Assembly: GCA_021927905.1 (NCBI GenBank)
Contig: BLLK01000027.1
Coordinates: forward strand, 434,001 to 498,000
Direction of reading: 5' to 3'
From: Chaetoceros tenuissimus
Lineage: Eukaryota > Bacillariophyta > Thalassiosirophyceae > Chaetocerotales > Chaetocerotaceae
DNA: 64,000 nt
Below, piece by piece: positions 32,693 through 44,808 of this stretch. Positions within the stretch are counted from its first letter, which is position 1; each line of letters opens with the position of its first letter. Position numbers and translations under genes: made by a program. Below the pieces are notes generated by a model, which was given only the letters and a program-made list of their open reading frames with translations, ran no database searches and was not told where the DNA came from.

Positions 32693-33394
32693 AAATAAGT
32701 AATCATATCTGAGTAAGGAAATTCCTTGTTTGAAACGAATGAGTCATATCAGTAGGCAAAAAAGACTGGCCTATCAAGTCTTTGCTCTGACAATACCCAT
32801 CATTTCTCTCTTGAGCTTAGCTTCCAATTTTCTCTGTTTTATCATTGCTTTCTAAGGATCAATTGTCTCTTTCTCTCTCAAAGCGAAGTATTGAAGAGAA
32901 TATTTTTATGTATCTCTTCATCTATTTCTACCAAAACTAATCGGATTTGCTCAGCTATGACACACATTGATGGTCTTTGTTCATACTCAAAAACGCATTA
33001 TCGCTGTAACTTTATCCCGAGCCTCCACTAAGGCCTTTCTAAAATATTCCCATTGCTTTGGCTACCTACACAAAAATGATTTGTCCTGATAATTGGGAAC
33101 AGTTCCACCTTTTAAGTGTTTCACTGAAGCATTAAATAACACTAGCTTCATTGAAGATTCTGTCACTGTTTTGAAAAAAGAATTTATTCATTTGACAAAT
33201 AAGAAAAACAATAATTACTTGAAAAAGCCTCAAAGTTGATTAGAATACAAGTTACACTATATTCATACCGTAATCAAGGGAAACCAAGACTGTGAATAAT
33301 GGAAGAACAAAGTTCCAAATCATATTATTGTTTTGTTGAAGTTGAGACTATGAAGCTGTACTTTGTAAAGAGTGTGTGAAGCATATACAAAAGA

Positions 33395-35179
33395 TCAATT
33401 AGAGAAAGAGGACCCTCTCTTTTCTACCTCTCTACGCAAAAGCCCACAAAGGTAAGCCTCCTTATTCTTCATTGTATTCACATCACACGAGCTGAAGCGT
33501 TCCAAACTCTGCAACGCTTGAGGCTCCGGTAGCTGCTTGAGCCATCGGCAAGCATTTGAGCCAAGCTCTTTGTCCAAAAGGCCAGAAGCTCGAAGGTTTT
33601 GAATGGCGAATTGAACAGTTGGAGGGAGCGAAGATAAAGTGACATGAACATCGTGTGCTTGTCCACTACTACCTGTGAATACAGACTGTGTCTGAGACTT
33701 TGTGGAATAGGAAGGCTGTCCTGGCGGAGGAAGAGAGTAGCTTCTCGGATCTTTACTTCTAGGGTCTGCTCTAGAGGTGGTACTTTGGAGATTTGCTCTT
33801 GGGTCAGTTGGATTTGTTTTTGGTATTTCCAACAAAGCTGCAGCCGCCTTTTCAGCAAGGCCGACCAAGTCAAGACCAACTACAGGCGCTGGTGCAGGAG
33901 TCGTTGATATCTGTCCAGGGTTTTGAGTGACAGGATTACTAACGCTATTAGGAAAGACTGATGCACCGGACTGTGGTACTTGGTAAGGTTGTTGTTGTTG
34001 CGGAGCTTGTTGTATAGTTGGGTTCCATGATTGTCCATCCCAAGAAGATTGGAGTTGTACTTGTGAAGTAGGAGCTGGTTGTCCAGGAACAGGGAGCATA
34101 TTTGTAGTAATAGGTGTAGTAATAGGAATGTTCCTAGGTGGAGGTGGCGGAGGCACAGTCATCTGTTGCATCTGCTGGTTTTGATATCCCATAGGTGCAG
34201 CCATCATTTGAGGTTGTGGGACTTGCATAATTTGAGGTTGCAAATTGGGTTGAGATCTAGATGAATGATCATAGCGTGAGGATCTTCCCTCTCTTCTGTA
34301 TGAAGGTGAAGGTGATCTTGACGATCTTCTATCATATCTCTCACGAGACCTAGATCGAGAACGATCGCGGCGACTGCGTCTTCTTGAGTATGGAGATGGA
34401 CTTCTGCTATAGCTACGATGGCGTCTGCTACGATATCCTCTTCGATCATCAGGTGAAGGACTGCGTCTGCGACGATCAGATCGTCCATGTCTACCACTAC
34501 TGTTCGATCCACCACCCGCACTTCTTTGGTATCGATTCAAGATTCCAGCGAAGTAGTTTACAAAGTTTCGAATCGTATTCCTTGGCACAGAAACCAATTC
34601 ATTTATAGCCAACACTGCATCGTGTTCACTAAGCATACGAAGTTTCTGATCAATCTTTGGGTCACTCACTTCTGCTTTTGTGCAGTATCCGGTGTCAACC
34701 ATCTTTTGCAGGGATACTCTCACCACTGGGGTCAGGCCATCTGTCATTACAGGATCACCAGTCTTTCGTTCTTTGGAATTGACATGATGGTATCTTTTAA
34801 AGACTCCAATTGAATAGCCAGTCAAACTGCGTATATTTGACGCCCCTTTTGAATTGATGGCTTGATCAAGTTCTGCAAGAGCTTCAGTCATCTGTTGAGG
34901 AGTAAGCGACATGAGTAATTCCATAGCTTTTGGACTAGAGACAAAAGGGGTCGGATCAAGGGTAGGTGGAACAATAACTCCTGGTGGAAGGTTCAATGAG
35001 GGAACAATAACAGTACCTTGCATCATTCCATTATTAGGTTGACTTTGATTAATAGGCATGGCATGGTTTGGAAATTGAGGAGCTTGGGACGGATTGAGCA
35101 ACGATTCAGATGGAGCTGATGTTGAAGATTTTCTAGGAACTCTTGGCAACGAGGAAGGAGGAGGTGGTGGTTGCTGCAT
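33395..35179 (-). CDS. RS-rich nuclear protein with three hnRNP-Q acidic-domain-like repeats
   Basis: 594 residues from the first ATG; the frame is open 90 nt further without an ATG. Three helical repeats share one pattern ending in 'N..aYl.GvlkR'. The first is at about residues 83-130 (LMSLTPQQMTEALAELDQ to IRSLTGYSIGVFKR). The second, at about 175-215, runs MLSEHDAVLAINEL to IRNFVNYFAGILNR. The third is near the C-terminus: ACRWLKQLPEPQALQSLERF to MKNKEAYLCGLLRR. This resembles the acidic domain of hnRNP Q/R. Between repeats 2 and 3 lies an Arg-Ser-rich tract (about residues 220-305) and a long Pro/Gln region. No RRM is seen. RS domains target splicing factors to the nucleus, so a role in pre-mRNA processing is inferred. 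Confidence 0.7.
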   Translation of the reverse strand: MQQPPPPPSSLPRVPRKSSTSAPSESLLNPSQAPQFPNHAMPINQSQPNNGMMQGTVIVPSLNLPPGVIVPPTLDPTPFVSSPKAMELLMSLTPQQMTEALAELDQAINSKGASNIRSLTGYSIGVFKRYHHVNSKERKTGDPVMTDGLTPVVRVSLQKMVDTGYCTKAEVSDPKIDQKLRMLSEHDAVLAINELVSVPRNTIRNFVNYFAGILNRYQRSAGGGSNSSGRHGRSDRRRRSPSPDDRRGYRSRRHRSYSRSPSPYSRRRSRRDRSRSRSRERYDRRSSRSPSPSYRREGRSSRYDHSSRSQPNLQPQIMQVPQPQMMAAPMGYQNQQMQQMTVPPPPPPRNIPITTPITTNMLPVPGQPAPTSQVQLQSSWDGQSWNPTIQQAPQQQQPYQVPQSGASVFPNSVSNPVTQNPGQISTTPAPAPVVGLDLVGLAEKAAAALLEIPKTNPTDPRANLQSTTSRADPRSKDPRSYSLPPPGQPSYSTKSQTQSVFTGSSGQAHDVHVTLSSLPPTVQFAIQNLRASGLLDKELGSNACRWLKQLPEPQALQSLERFSSCDVNTMKNKEAYLCGLLRREVEKRGSSFSN

Positions 35180-35269
35180 TTTCTTTTGGAAAAAGGTTGG
35201 CTTTGGAAAATTTCTTTGAATGCAACGAAAGATTTGTTTGTTCAGAAACTGATTTCGATTGTGAGTCAA

Positions 35270-35636
35270 CTAATCACTGATTTTGAATGGAATTTTAAAT
35301 AGAATCCAAGCTATACTTTTTAGAATTTTTCTGTATAGATAGAAGATACCGAGAAAAGAAAGTGGTAAATTAGTCCCTGTGATTTTTCAAATGAAGTGAA
35401 GAAAGTTAAATGGATTTGAATTTTCCGCTTTTAGTTAGATTGTAGGCTGTGACAATAAATAGATTTTCAAAAAAAAGGCTCTTTTCAGAGAGAAGAGACA
35501 GAGAGACGACTAGTTGCTACTTTCTGCGTCTAAGAAGAGGGCTGGATCAAAATAAGCTGATTTGAGACAGAAGAATATATGAATATTGAGAGTAAATGTG
35601 AGGATGAGAGAGAGAGAGTGGATAGTAACTATCATC
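35270..35636. promoter_or_regulatory. Upstream region of the RS-rich gene
   Basis: AT-rich spacer up to a MITE. A GA-repeat lies at 35605-35618, and GATAGTAACTATC (35621-35633) is an interrupted palindrome. No clear promoter box. Confidence 0.3.
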
Positions 35637-36162
35637 TACAGTCGCTTTGTAATAAATCCTGTAATTTCCGGGTTCCTCGACCAATTCCGGACAATTTTCG
35701 GAAAAATTGAATATAAGACTCAGCTCTCCAGACAAAAACACGTGCATTATCAAAAGGATGGACGTGTACAACAAGGAGATAATAAAGTAATAAAGAAAAC
35801 ACAAAGCTAAGTGAGTATGAAAAATATATAGATGATGTGGTCTTCCTTGCTTTCTCACCAATACTTAACGATCTCAAAGATTCTTGCCTTGTATGACATG
35901 TCAACTTAGCGGGAATGGAAATGAGGACGTATTTTATCTTGGTTCATGAAGATAACATAAAAAGAGTCCCATGAAAAATTCTTATTTCTTATTTCTGGTT
36001 GAAAATGAACTAACTCAAAAATCCGTCTCATACAACCTCTAGGCAAGAACTATATGCAGAGGTTCTATGTAACGGATTTTTGAGAATTTTTTTTTTCCGG
36101 TCAAAATAAGGAAAAAATAGCGCAGACCCGGAGATGACAGGATTTTTTACAAAGCGACTGTA
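35637..36162. mobile_element. Non-autonomous Tc1/mariner-like MITE, about 522 bp, TA-flanked
   Basis: Terminal inverted repeats of about 35 bp start CAGTCGCTTTGTAA at 35639 and end in the inverted form at 36160, with three mismatches over 35 bases (TCCGGGT at the inner end of both). A TA dinucleotide flanks each outer end (35637-35638 and 36161-36162), the target duplication of Tc1/mariner elements. There is no transposase frame inside. An internal hairpin is nested within (listed separately). Confidence 0.75.
36014..36084. repeat. Two-step hairpin inside the MITE
   Basis: CTCAAAAATCCGT at 36014-36026 is inverted at 36072-36084. Inside it, AACCTCT at 36034-36040 is inverted at 36058-36064. 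The arms would fold into a stem with an internal bulge. Confidence 0.65.
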
Positions 36163-36504
36163 ATTGTAGTCCATGGTTGTGGTAGTACCAAGTGAAAGTG
36201 GTACGGTGCTACCGTATGTTTGTTGCCTTTGTTTTTGCCGCAAAAAGATACTCGCAGCCAAGCCAAATAGAGTGTCTTATGTGTTAGAGTGTACTCGGGA
36301 CAGTACCTCGACCATTCTTTCTCCTGAAAAATCCTTTCGAAGTCCAAAAAACAATTTGGAATTAGGGTTAAGGAACGATTAGTCTACGTAGGTAGTAGTG
36401 TAACCAAATCGTGAGTTTTTGGACATGAATAATATTATAAAAAACAAAGATCATTTTCATTTATTTTCCTACGTGGTATAATTTAGTAAATATGGAGTTT
36501 CTTT
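36163..36504. other. Intergenic, no gene seen
   Basis: AT-rich 3' flank of the PsbP-like gene. No element beyond short imperfect GGTAC repeats near 36190-36220. Confidence 0.3.
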
Positions 36505-37293
36505 TCATTCCTTCAAGACTTGAAAAGTTGCAACACTTGCCCAGACTTCATCTTCAACATATTTCCAATCATCTTCTTTGCATTGTGCAGTCAGTACATA
36601 TAATTTTCCATCATCTACAATTGTTCGAGTGACAAAATGCTTTTTCCCTCTAGTTCCATCGGAAATATATTCAACATCGTATCCACCAGTAACACTATCT
36701 TCTGTTGGATCTCTTCCCATGGTCACATCTAATACTCCATCTCTTCTCAATTCCGCCATGACTATCTTTGCAGCAACTTCATTAGGTGTTCCAAACTGTC
36801 TTAGTGATTGAATTCGAATTGGATCAACGGTGACTCCATAGGTATAGCTTTTTAATGGAGACTCTCTTCCCTCTGGAATCTTGTTGGTGATTGGTAAATT
36901 TACTTCATCCAAATGTGTTTGAAGAGGTTTATTGGTTGGAGAAGGAGATGCAGGAAGGACGAACTTGTATGCAAATGGAAGTTTGCCATCTTTTTTTATA
37001 CGAACAAATATTTTGTCACTGTCGGCATCTGCAAACGCAGGGAATGGTGACAAAGAATTGGAAGCAATCACTCCCAAAGCAGCACTTTGCACAAATTCCA
37101 TTCTTGAGAGTAAGGGTCTCTCACTTGAATCTATGATATCATCCTCTTTTTGTGTTTTCATTACCACACTTGATTCTTTACAAGTTAAGTATTGTGTCTT
37201 GACACTATTGGATCGGTTTGGAATGAATGAAGAAACATATTCCGAGCATAAAAAAGAGGAAATCAAAACGAAAAATTGAACACAAAACTTCAT
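36505..37293 (-). CDS. PsbP-domain protein of the thylakoid lumen
   Basis: 262 residues from the ATG at 37293; upstream in-frame codons lack an ATG. The first about 23 residues are a signal peptide ending VSS before FIPNR, a plastid import signature with Phe. A second hydrophobic segment at about residues 65-85 (FVQSAALGVIASNSLSPF) ends AFA before DADSD, as thylakoid lumen signals do. The rest has the PsbP fold: VTVDPIRIQSLRQFGTPNEVAAKIV, then GYDVEYISDGTRGKKHFVTRTIVDDGKLYVLTAQ and a C-terminal W...V..S..TF helix. PsbP-like proteins stabilise photosystem II or related complexes. Which member this is cannot be said. It is divergent from the RimP-like gene. Confidence 0.8.
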   Translation of the reverse strand: MKFCVQFFVLISSFLCSEYVSSFIPNRSNSVKTQYLTCKESSVVMKTQKEDDIIDSSERPLLSRMEFVQSAALGVIASNSLSPFPAFADADSDKIFVRIKKDGKLPFAYKFVLPASPSPTNKPLQTHLDEVNLPITNKIPEGRESPLKSYTYGVTVDPIRIQSLRQFGTPNEVAAKIVMAELRRDGVLDVTMGRDPTEDSVTGGYDVEYISDGTRGKKHFVTRTIVDDGKLYVLTAQCKEDDWKYVEDEVWASVATFQVLKE

Positions 37294-38979
<1,686 letters not shown>

Positions 38980-39109
38980 ATATTTTAATAATGATTTTAC
39001 TAAATCGTAAAACATAGTCTGGGTAATTTCGGACGCCTGCGCTTTGCGGAAAGTAGACTAGATGATTAACATCATACATGAAAAAATATGACCCCACGGG
39101 CAAAAACAG

Positions 39110-39182
39110 CTCTCGCTAGTGGGATCGAACCACTGGCCTCAAGATTAACAGTCTCGCGCTCTACCAACTGAGCTAAGCGAGA
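39110..39182 (-). tRNA. tRNA-Asn: tRNA-Asn (anticodon GTT)
   Basis: A 73-nt cloverleaf without an intron. The acceptor stem is TCTCGCT paired with AGCGAGA, with discriminator G. The D arm is GCTC AGTTGGTA GAGC. The anticodon arm is CGAGA CTGTTAA TCTTG, with anticodon GTT. The T arm is AGTGG TTCGATC CCACT. Internal promoter boxes A (TAGCTCAGTTGG) and B (GGTTCGATCC) are intact. CCA is not encoded, as expected for a nuclear gene. Confidence 0.95.
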
Positions 39183-39664
39183 TCTGGTGGGTAAGGTCGC
39201 CATTAGAAAATAGAACCTGTAATTATGCTTTTTTTATAGTATTTTCAATGGAAAAGTAACTATAAACTCTCTTTCTTTGTTGCATTACTTATCGTTAGTT
39301 TTTAAGAGAAGAGATCAACTTTTTTGAGTCTGTATATCATGATACAGGTAGCAGTCCATTCAAAAAACATGTAAATAAATCGGGACTAAAGCCAATGTAA
39401 AGTTAGGATTTCAAAAAATTCTCAACGCCTCGAAACTCCAAAGTTCCGATTTGTTTTCGGCAGGGAGCTCATTCTTCTTCAGCATCCCCTCATCCCGAAC
39501 AAAAAATGTACCTGAAATTAAGTACTCGTAAAGTAGTACGTACTACTACGAGCTACGAGTGATCTTCATCGTATCTTTACCTGTACGGACTAAACTTGTC
39601 TTACCAAAGAAAGTAACAACATCACCTAGTTATCAAACTTTTTCTCAACGGAAGGTTTTCTTTC
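39183..39664. promoter_or_regulatory. Upstream region of the CLC gene with a 16-bp palindrome
   Basis: A perfect palindrome AGTAGTACGTACTACT sits at about 39532-39547, flanked by ACTCGTA on the left and TACGAGT on the right, so the inverted symmetry extends further with interruptions. It lies about 120 bp from the CLC start codon. A regulatory role is inferred. Confidence 0.4.
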
Positions 39665-42372
39665 ATGTCAAAGATCTTCAAGTTTGGCAACAATACCTCT
39701 GATAAAAGAGACGAGGTATCTACCATCACAAGTGCTAGTGTAAGAACGCCCTTGACGAGTTCTAACAAAGTAGGAACCACGAAGATGAATGTCAGCAATT
39801 CAACTGCTACTCGAAAGAGTAAATTTGCCTTCAGACAGGATAGCGTTGGATATAATCCAGATAGACATCATAACAGCGATGTCAAGATTGCCTCGCTAAC
39901 ATACAATGAAGATGAATCAGAAGCTTATAGAGCTCATGATGCTTCTACACATTACAAATACCGTGGTACTTACTGGAATGAAGGAAAACGTGAAATCATG
40001 ATCAGATACATACAACTAGCACTCATTGGGCTCATACAAGGTTCAGTTGCTTATTTTTGCAATGTGGCATGTCATTATTTTGTTGAGGTAAGTTCTTTAT
40101 GAAATTTGTACCTATACCTGATATTTTTCTCGCTTGATGTGTTCAACATCCTGTTGTTTCTTACTCTTTTCTCTACTTTTTCCAGAGAAAATTCGAGAGA
40201 GTTGCATCTATTCTCGAAAGTGGGAGTTACTTCTTTGCTTTTCTTTCTTATTTTGGACATCAGTTGACTTTCGCAGCATTTGCATCTCTTGCTGTAATGA
40301 TTGAACCAATGTCAGGAGGAAGTGGAATTCCCGAAGTGAAATGTTTTCTCAATGGTATTGATTTACCAAGGATCAATGATATCAAAACTGGACTGTGCAA
40401 AGTGATTGGAGTTGTGGGATCTGTATCTGCAGGTCTACCTGTTGGTAAAGAAGGTCCCATGGTGCATAGTGGTGCTGTTGTCGCAGCTTCAGTGACAAGA
40501 TCATCCGTGAGGGATGACAAGGCTCGTAGAGATTTCGTCGCTTGTGGTGGTATGTCTATCTTGTATCATTTGTGGAAACTTGATTCCCGACCTATTCGTT
40601 TCTAACTTTCCTTTCTCTGGTTCTTAGCTGCATCTGGAGTATGTACTGCTTTCAGTGCACCAATTGGTGGAATGCTTTTTGCATTTGAGGAAGGTGCAAG
40701 TTACTGGTCTCAGTCTGTCACTTTTCGAACCTTCTTCTGCTCAGCTTGTTCTATCGGTAAGGAGCACTAGGAAACATTTTAAGCTTCAATTATTATTCAT
40801 TTTCTCACCACTCTTCATAGCTACATTATATACATGGAATTCTGTTGGTTCATCTTTCGGAGCACTAGGGTTTGACAAATTGTTCTCTTTCGGAAATTTT
40901 ATTTTTGAAGGAATGCAAGCAAGTTATAGTGTCTGGGAACTACTTATTTTTGTTTTCATTGGTTGCATGGGTGGAATGATTGGAGCTATTTTCAATAATA
41001 CCAACGAAAAATTGACACATTGGAGAATCAAACATGTAAATCATTCCAAATTTCGTCGTTACTTGGAGGTTCTTTGTATCTCAAGTATCGTTTCCATTGT
41101 CTGCTTTGGTATTCCTTTCATTTTTCACGAATGTATACAGGTTCCAGACACTGATGGAATGAGTCAACAGCAAGTGGAGCTAATTAATAGATTTGTTCAA
41201 TTTGGGTGTCCAGAGGGACAGTACCATCCAACTGCATCACTTTTCTTCACAGATGGAAATGATGCCATCAAATTGCTTTTTCACATGCACGAACATACCT
41301 TCCCAGAGAAAGCTCTACTCTTGTTTTTTGTCTGCTACATTTCTCTTGCAACAGTGACTTACGGTATCGCGGTGCCTTCGGGTTTGTTCGTGCCAAGTCT
41401 TTTGTCCGGAGCTGCATTTGGAAGATTGTTTGGAAATCTAATTTACAAGATCATCCCAGATAAAGTTGCTTTCAGTAACACTTATTCTCTCATCGGAGCG
41501 GCAGCTGTCTTAGGAGGTATGGCACGTATGACAATTAGTTTAACAGTCATCTTGCTCGAGGCAACAGGAAACGAACAATTTGTTTTACCTCTAATGATCT
41601 CATTATTTTGTGCGAGAGTTGTTGGAAGTCTCTTCAATACAGATCTTTACCATATCCATATTCACTTGAAACCAGGAGTACACTTTCTTGACGGGGAGCT
41701 TAGAGCTATTTCAGGACATCACGATCTGTATGCAGGGCATATTATGAGCAAAGACTTGGTATTCATTCGTCCTATCGAGAAAGTTGCTACTGTCTATGAT
41801 CTCTTGGCAACATGTGATCATGCTTTCTTTCCTGTGGTCGACACTGAAGACAGAGATATCTTGTATGGAACTGTGAGTCGCCACATACTGACTACTCTTC
41901 TTCAACAAAGGGCGATCGGAGTGGCCGCCAACCCGTCTGCTAGTCCAAATAGAAATATTGTACAAAATCACGTGACTCTTGAACCGAATTGTAACTATGT
42001 TCCTCTAGTTCCATACAAGATTCTAGAAAGGGTAAGTACTGGGATTCTTATTTTGAGTTTTTTTAACATATGCTGGATACTAATTCGAATATTACATAGG
42101 AATACCCAGCCTATACACCAATCTCAGAAATTGCTGTGAGTGATAATGATAGAGAGTGCTTCATTGACATTCGCCCTTATTGCAACACAGCTCCACATAC
42201 CGTTCAAGAGACCACATCTGTCAGAAGAGCTTATGAAACTTTTAGAACTCTTGGGCTTCGAATGCTACTAGTTGTCAACAAATACAACCAATGTGTTGGG
42301 ACAATCACTAGAGATGACCTCACTGCAGAAGCACTTGCCCAGGATATGATCACAAAGGGAAAGAATCTGTAA
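39665..42372 (+). CDS. CLC-type chloride channel/transporter with C-terminal CBS domains (five exons)
   Basis: Predicted exons are 39665-40087, 40186-40549, 40628-40756, 40821-42031 and 42100-42372, all in phase, for 799 residues. The selectivity-filter motifs are present: [16 protein letters not shown], and PSGLFVPSL. The Glu in GKEGP is the gating glutamate of CLC proteins. The Ser in GSGIPE is the chloride-type residue; plant nitrate exchangers carry Pro there. The N-terminal 90 residues are polar with Ser/Thr/Lys. The cytosolic tail holds two CBS-type segments ([20 protein letters not shown] and [20 protein letters not shown]). The layout is closest to intracellular CLC-7/plant CLC exchangers, so a vacuolar or endosomal membrane location is likely but not shown. 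Confidence 0.9.
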
Positions 42373-42577
42373 GATTAGTTTTTCTTGAGTCTGTGTTCAA
42401 TGAATGTTGGAGTCTTAAAAAATGTCAATAAATATTAGTACAAACGCACACTCTATCACGAAGGAAAAGAATCTGTAAGATTTGTTTTTCTTCGAGTCTG
42501 TGTTCAATCAATGGTAAAGTCTTCAGTCTTTTTGAAGAATGTCAAGAATTATATAAATATTACTACAAATGCACATT
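42357..42577 (+). repeat. Imperfect tandem duplication of the CLC 3' end
   Basis: About 105 bp beginning in the last CLC codons (AAAGAATCTGTAAGATT) through TTTTTCTT-GAGTCTGTGTTCAAT and ACAAACGCACACTCTA recurs from about 42467 with scattered substitutions and an insertion near TCTTCAGTC. The second copy repeats the stop codon context but lies outside the coding frame. Confidence 0.7.
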
Positions 42578-43561
42578 CTACTTGATTTGTTTCTTCAATT
42601 CTGCAATTTCTTTCTTTAGAGATTGATTCATATCTCTGAATGAACGTAATACTTCTACAGCACGACCTATGACATCAATTCGATTCCCTGGAACTGCAGC
42701 ATCAACAACACTTTGCTTTTGTTTCTTCTGATCGGGTTCTTCGGATCCTTCGACAGGCTCTTCGTTTGTAGTTGTAGTCTCTCCTTCCCTCATTAACCCA
42801 GCCTCCTCTATTTCCCAAAGCAACGAACTCAACATTTGAAATTTATCTGTTAGCTCAGACCTTCTCTTCTTCTCACGGATTTTCTTCTTTTCAACACGTG
42901 CATCGTGAGAACTAGGCATGTTACTTGAAGACAGAAGTGCAGTAGCATCTCCAACAGGCACGATTGGCGAGGTTTGAGAAGCTGTAATCTTTCTTTTATT
43001 GGATTGAGCTGAAACGCCTTCCTCTCTAGGTACGGAAAATGGATCAAGTTGAGAGTTGAGACCAGTTTCATTTGAAAATAGGCTCTTTAGCTCTTCTTGA
43101 TGCAACTGCTTCGTGCCTGTCATGTTATTTGGAATCAACCCTGTAACAGACGGGATACCCACATGCCCCTGGAGTATAGTTGGTTGAAGCGTATTCTGTT
43201 GAATTGAAGGTGGAAATCCACTGTTTAGAGATCCCAAGAAAGGATACATGGAAGGCGAGGGCTTTTGATTCATGAATGCGTTCATAGGAGCTTGATGCAT
43301 ATTCAGAACGTCAGCTCGGGGAATATTCACATTTCCCCGCCCATACTCTGGAAAGTTTAGCATCGACTGCATTTGATACCCATCCATTAGATTATTTCTT
43401 GCCTGCATCAACATGTCACGTTGGCCAATGTTTACTTCCCCCGATTTTTTCCCCTGGTTGACAAGAGTACTGTTTGAAGCCATTAGTTTCCTTCTTTGTT
43501 GATCCTCCTTCTGGAGCATGTATTGCAAGAGCTCTTTCTCTACCATTTGTTTGTCTGACAT
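42578..43561 (-). CDS. bHLH-type transcription factor
   Basis: 327 residues in one exon. The basic-helix 1 region is at about residues 220-248 (DARVEKKKIREKKRRSELTD then KFQMLSSLLWEIEEA), with the E-x-x-R of the E-box reader represented by REKKRR. Helix 2 is at about 292-325 (NRIDVIGRAVEVLRSF then MNQSLKKEIAELKKQIK) and runs into a short leucine-containing coiled coil. The loop between them is unusually long, about 40 residues of acidic, Thr- and Lys-rich sequence. The N-terminal 200 residues are Gln/Asn/Met/Pro-rich and could be an activation region. It should act in the nucleus as a dimer. Target genes are unknown. It is convergent with the CLC gene. Confidence 0.75.
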   Translation of the reverse strand: MSDKQMVEKELLQYMLQKEDQQRRKLMASNSTLVNQGKKSGEVNIGQRDMLMQARNNLMDGYQMQSMLNFPEYGRGNVNIPRADVLNMHQAPMNAFMNQKPSPSMYPFLGSLNSGFPPSIQQNTLQPTILQGHVGIPSVTGLIPNNMTGTKQLHQEELKSLFSNETGLNSQLDPFSVPREEGVSAQSNKRKITASQTSPIVPVGDATALLSSSNMPSSHDARVEKKKIREKKRRSELTDKFQMLSSLLWEIEEAGLMREGETTTTNEEPVEGSEEPDQKKQKQSVVDAAVPGNRIDVIGRAVEVLRSFRDMNQSLKKEIAELKKQIK

Positions 43562-44808
43562 TTTAAATAGTCAAAACCAGAATGCGGTGGTCTGGATAGT
43601 TATTAGTATTTAATTTCGTAATGCACCGGGGAAGATGTGCGGTGAAGTAGGAAGGGTGGAATAGCGAGTTCCAGACACGAGCACTGGTGCCGAACAGTCG
43701 ACTGTGCCAGCATGCCCGCTAAATTGCGTTTTGTGTAACACCTAGAGAAACAACCCGAAAAAGCCTAGTTCCAAAAAGGATATGGATAAGGCCTAAATCT
43801 AATTTCGTCATACTTATGGGCATCATGATTGTGCAGGTGCGTGCAAAAGTGCGTGCTCATTACCAACGGGTGGAAATGCCATACTACGTAGCACGTACAT
43901 ACGAATACCATTCAACTTATTGTTGAAAAAATAAAGAGGAAATTTTTATCAACATCAAACCTCAAACTCAATCAATTTTCAATTTGCACTACTTCCTAGA
44001 AAAATATGAATTTTCTAGGGCTACACCAATTTCTTCTATGAAACAGGATTGATATTTTAATTTTGTGTGCACGAACCAAAATGAAAACGGGAAGGACTTC
44101 AATTTGAAATTGAAATTCTGAAATAGACGATGAAAAAGAAGAAGCATCGAAAAAGAAGAAGCATCGAAGCCCCCTTCTGTCTCCATTCATAATATAATAA
44201 TGCTAATATTTTTTTACAGTGGGCAATCTGTGAAAGTAGCATCTTTGTTTTGTGAAGTATATATCGTGTTCACTACCTTATTGTATTCCTCCGTTCCGTG
44301 GTTTCACACTACCAACAGAAACATATTTTATCCTTAGTATACCAATAAATCAATACCCAATCATAGCGCTGGATTACTTCCTATTAAGTTTGTATCGTAT
44401 TTTGCCCACTGCACCACTGCATTTCGCTCACGATACGTTTTTCAATGGGAAAATGTTTACGAAAACAATCCGATACGCTTGCCTTGTTATTTCACCAATG
44501 ATTTCATGCCTAGCTAGATAGCGTTCACGTACACACTATATAGCTAGAGATGTGTGATATCGTCTGGTCGTCTTCTTCCTCTGCCACGAATCCTTTCATC
44601 TTTCATAAAAAAATGAGAGGAACAGAAAAACTGAAATTTCTTTTTACCATAATTTTATTTGCTTCTCAATACTTAAAAGTACTTTATTTTCAAAATGTCA
44701 GAGAACAGAGGTTTAACCACAAGCAAAAGGAGAACGGTGAGTGCTGCGAGAGGAAAGAAGAAGAATCCAAATAATTAAAAATGAACCTAAACTTTTCCAC
44801 ATTTCATC
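43562..44808. other. 1.25-kb intergenic region, no gene seen
   Basis: Frames such as 43989-44190 minus and 44252-44521 plus are short and lack motifs. The region has a CACGTAC-rich stretch near 43885-43905 and two tandem copies of GAAAAAGAAGAAGCATC near 44130-44165. The part next to 44808 is the likely promoter and leader of the following gene. Confidence 0.4.

Larger units (their letters stand above)
32207..33394. other. Gene-poor stretch with short repeats
   Basis: No gene is visible. It contains a 22-bp tandem duplication and a 15-bp inverted repeat (listed separately). The right part is the 3' flank of the RS-rich gene. The ORF at 32317-32532 is short and has no family features. Confidence 0.4.

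Noticed and set aside
36014-36084. Possible tRNA or small RNA in the MITE hairpin
   Set aside because: No cloverleaf, A box or B box. The stems are explained by inverted repeats of the element.
43989-44190. Two overlapping short Phe-rich minus-strand frames
   Set aside because: The Phe and Ser codons come from the GAAGAAG tandem repeat. No other support.
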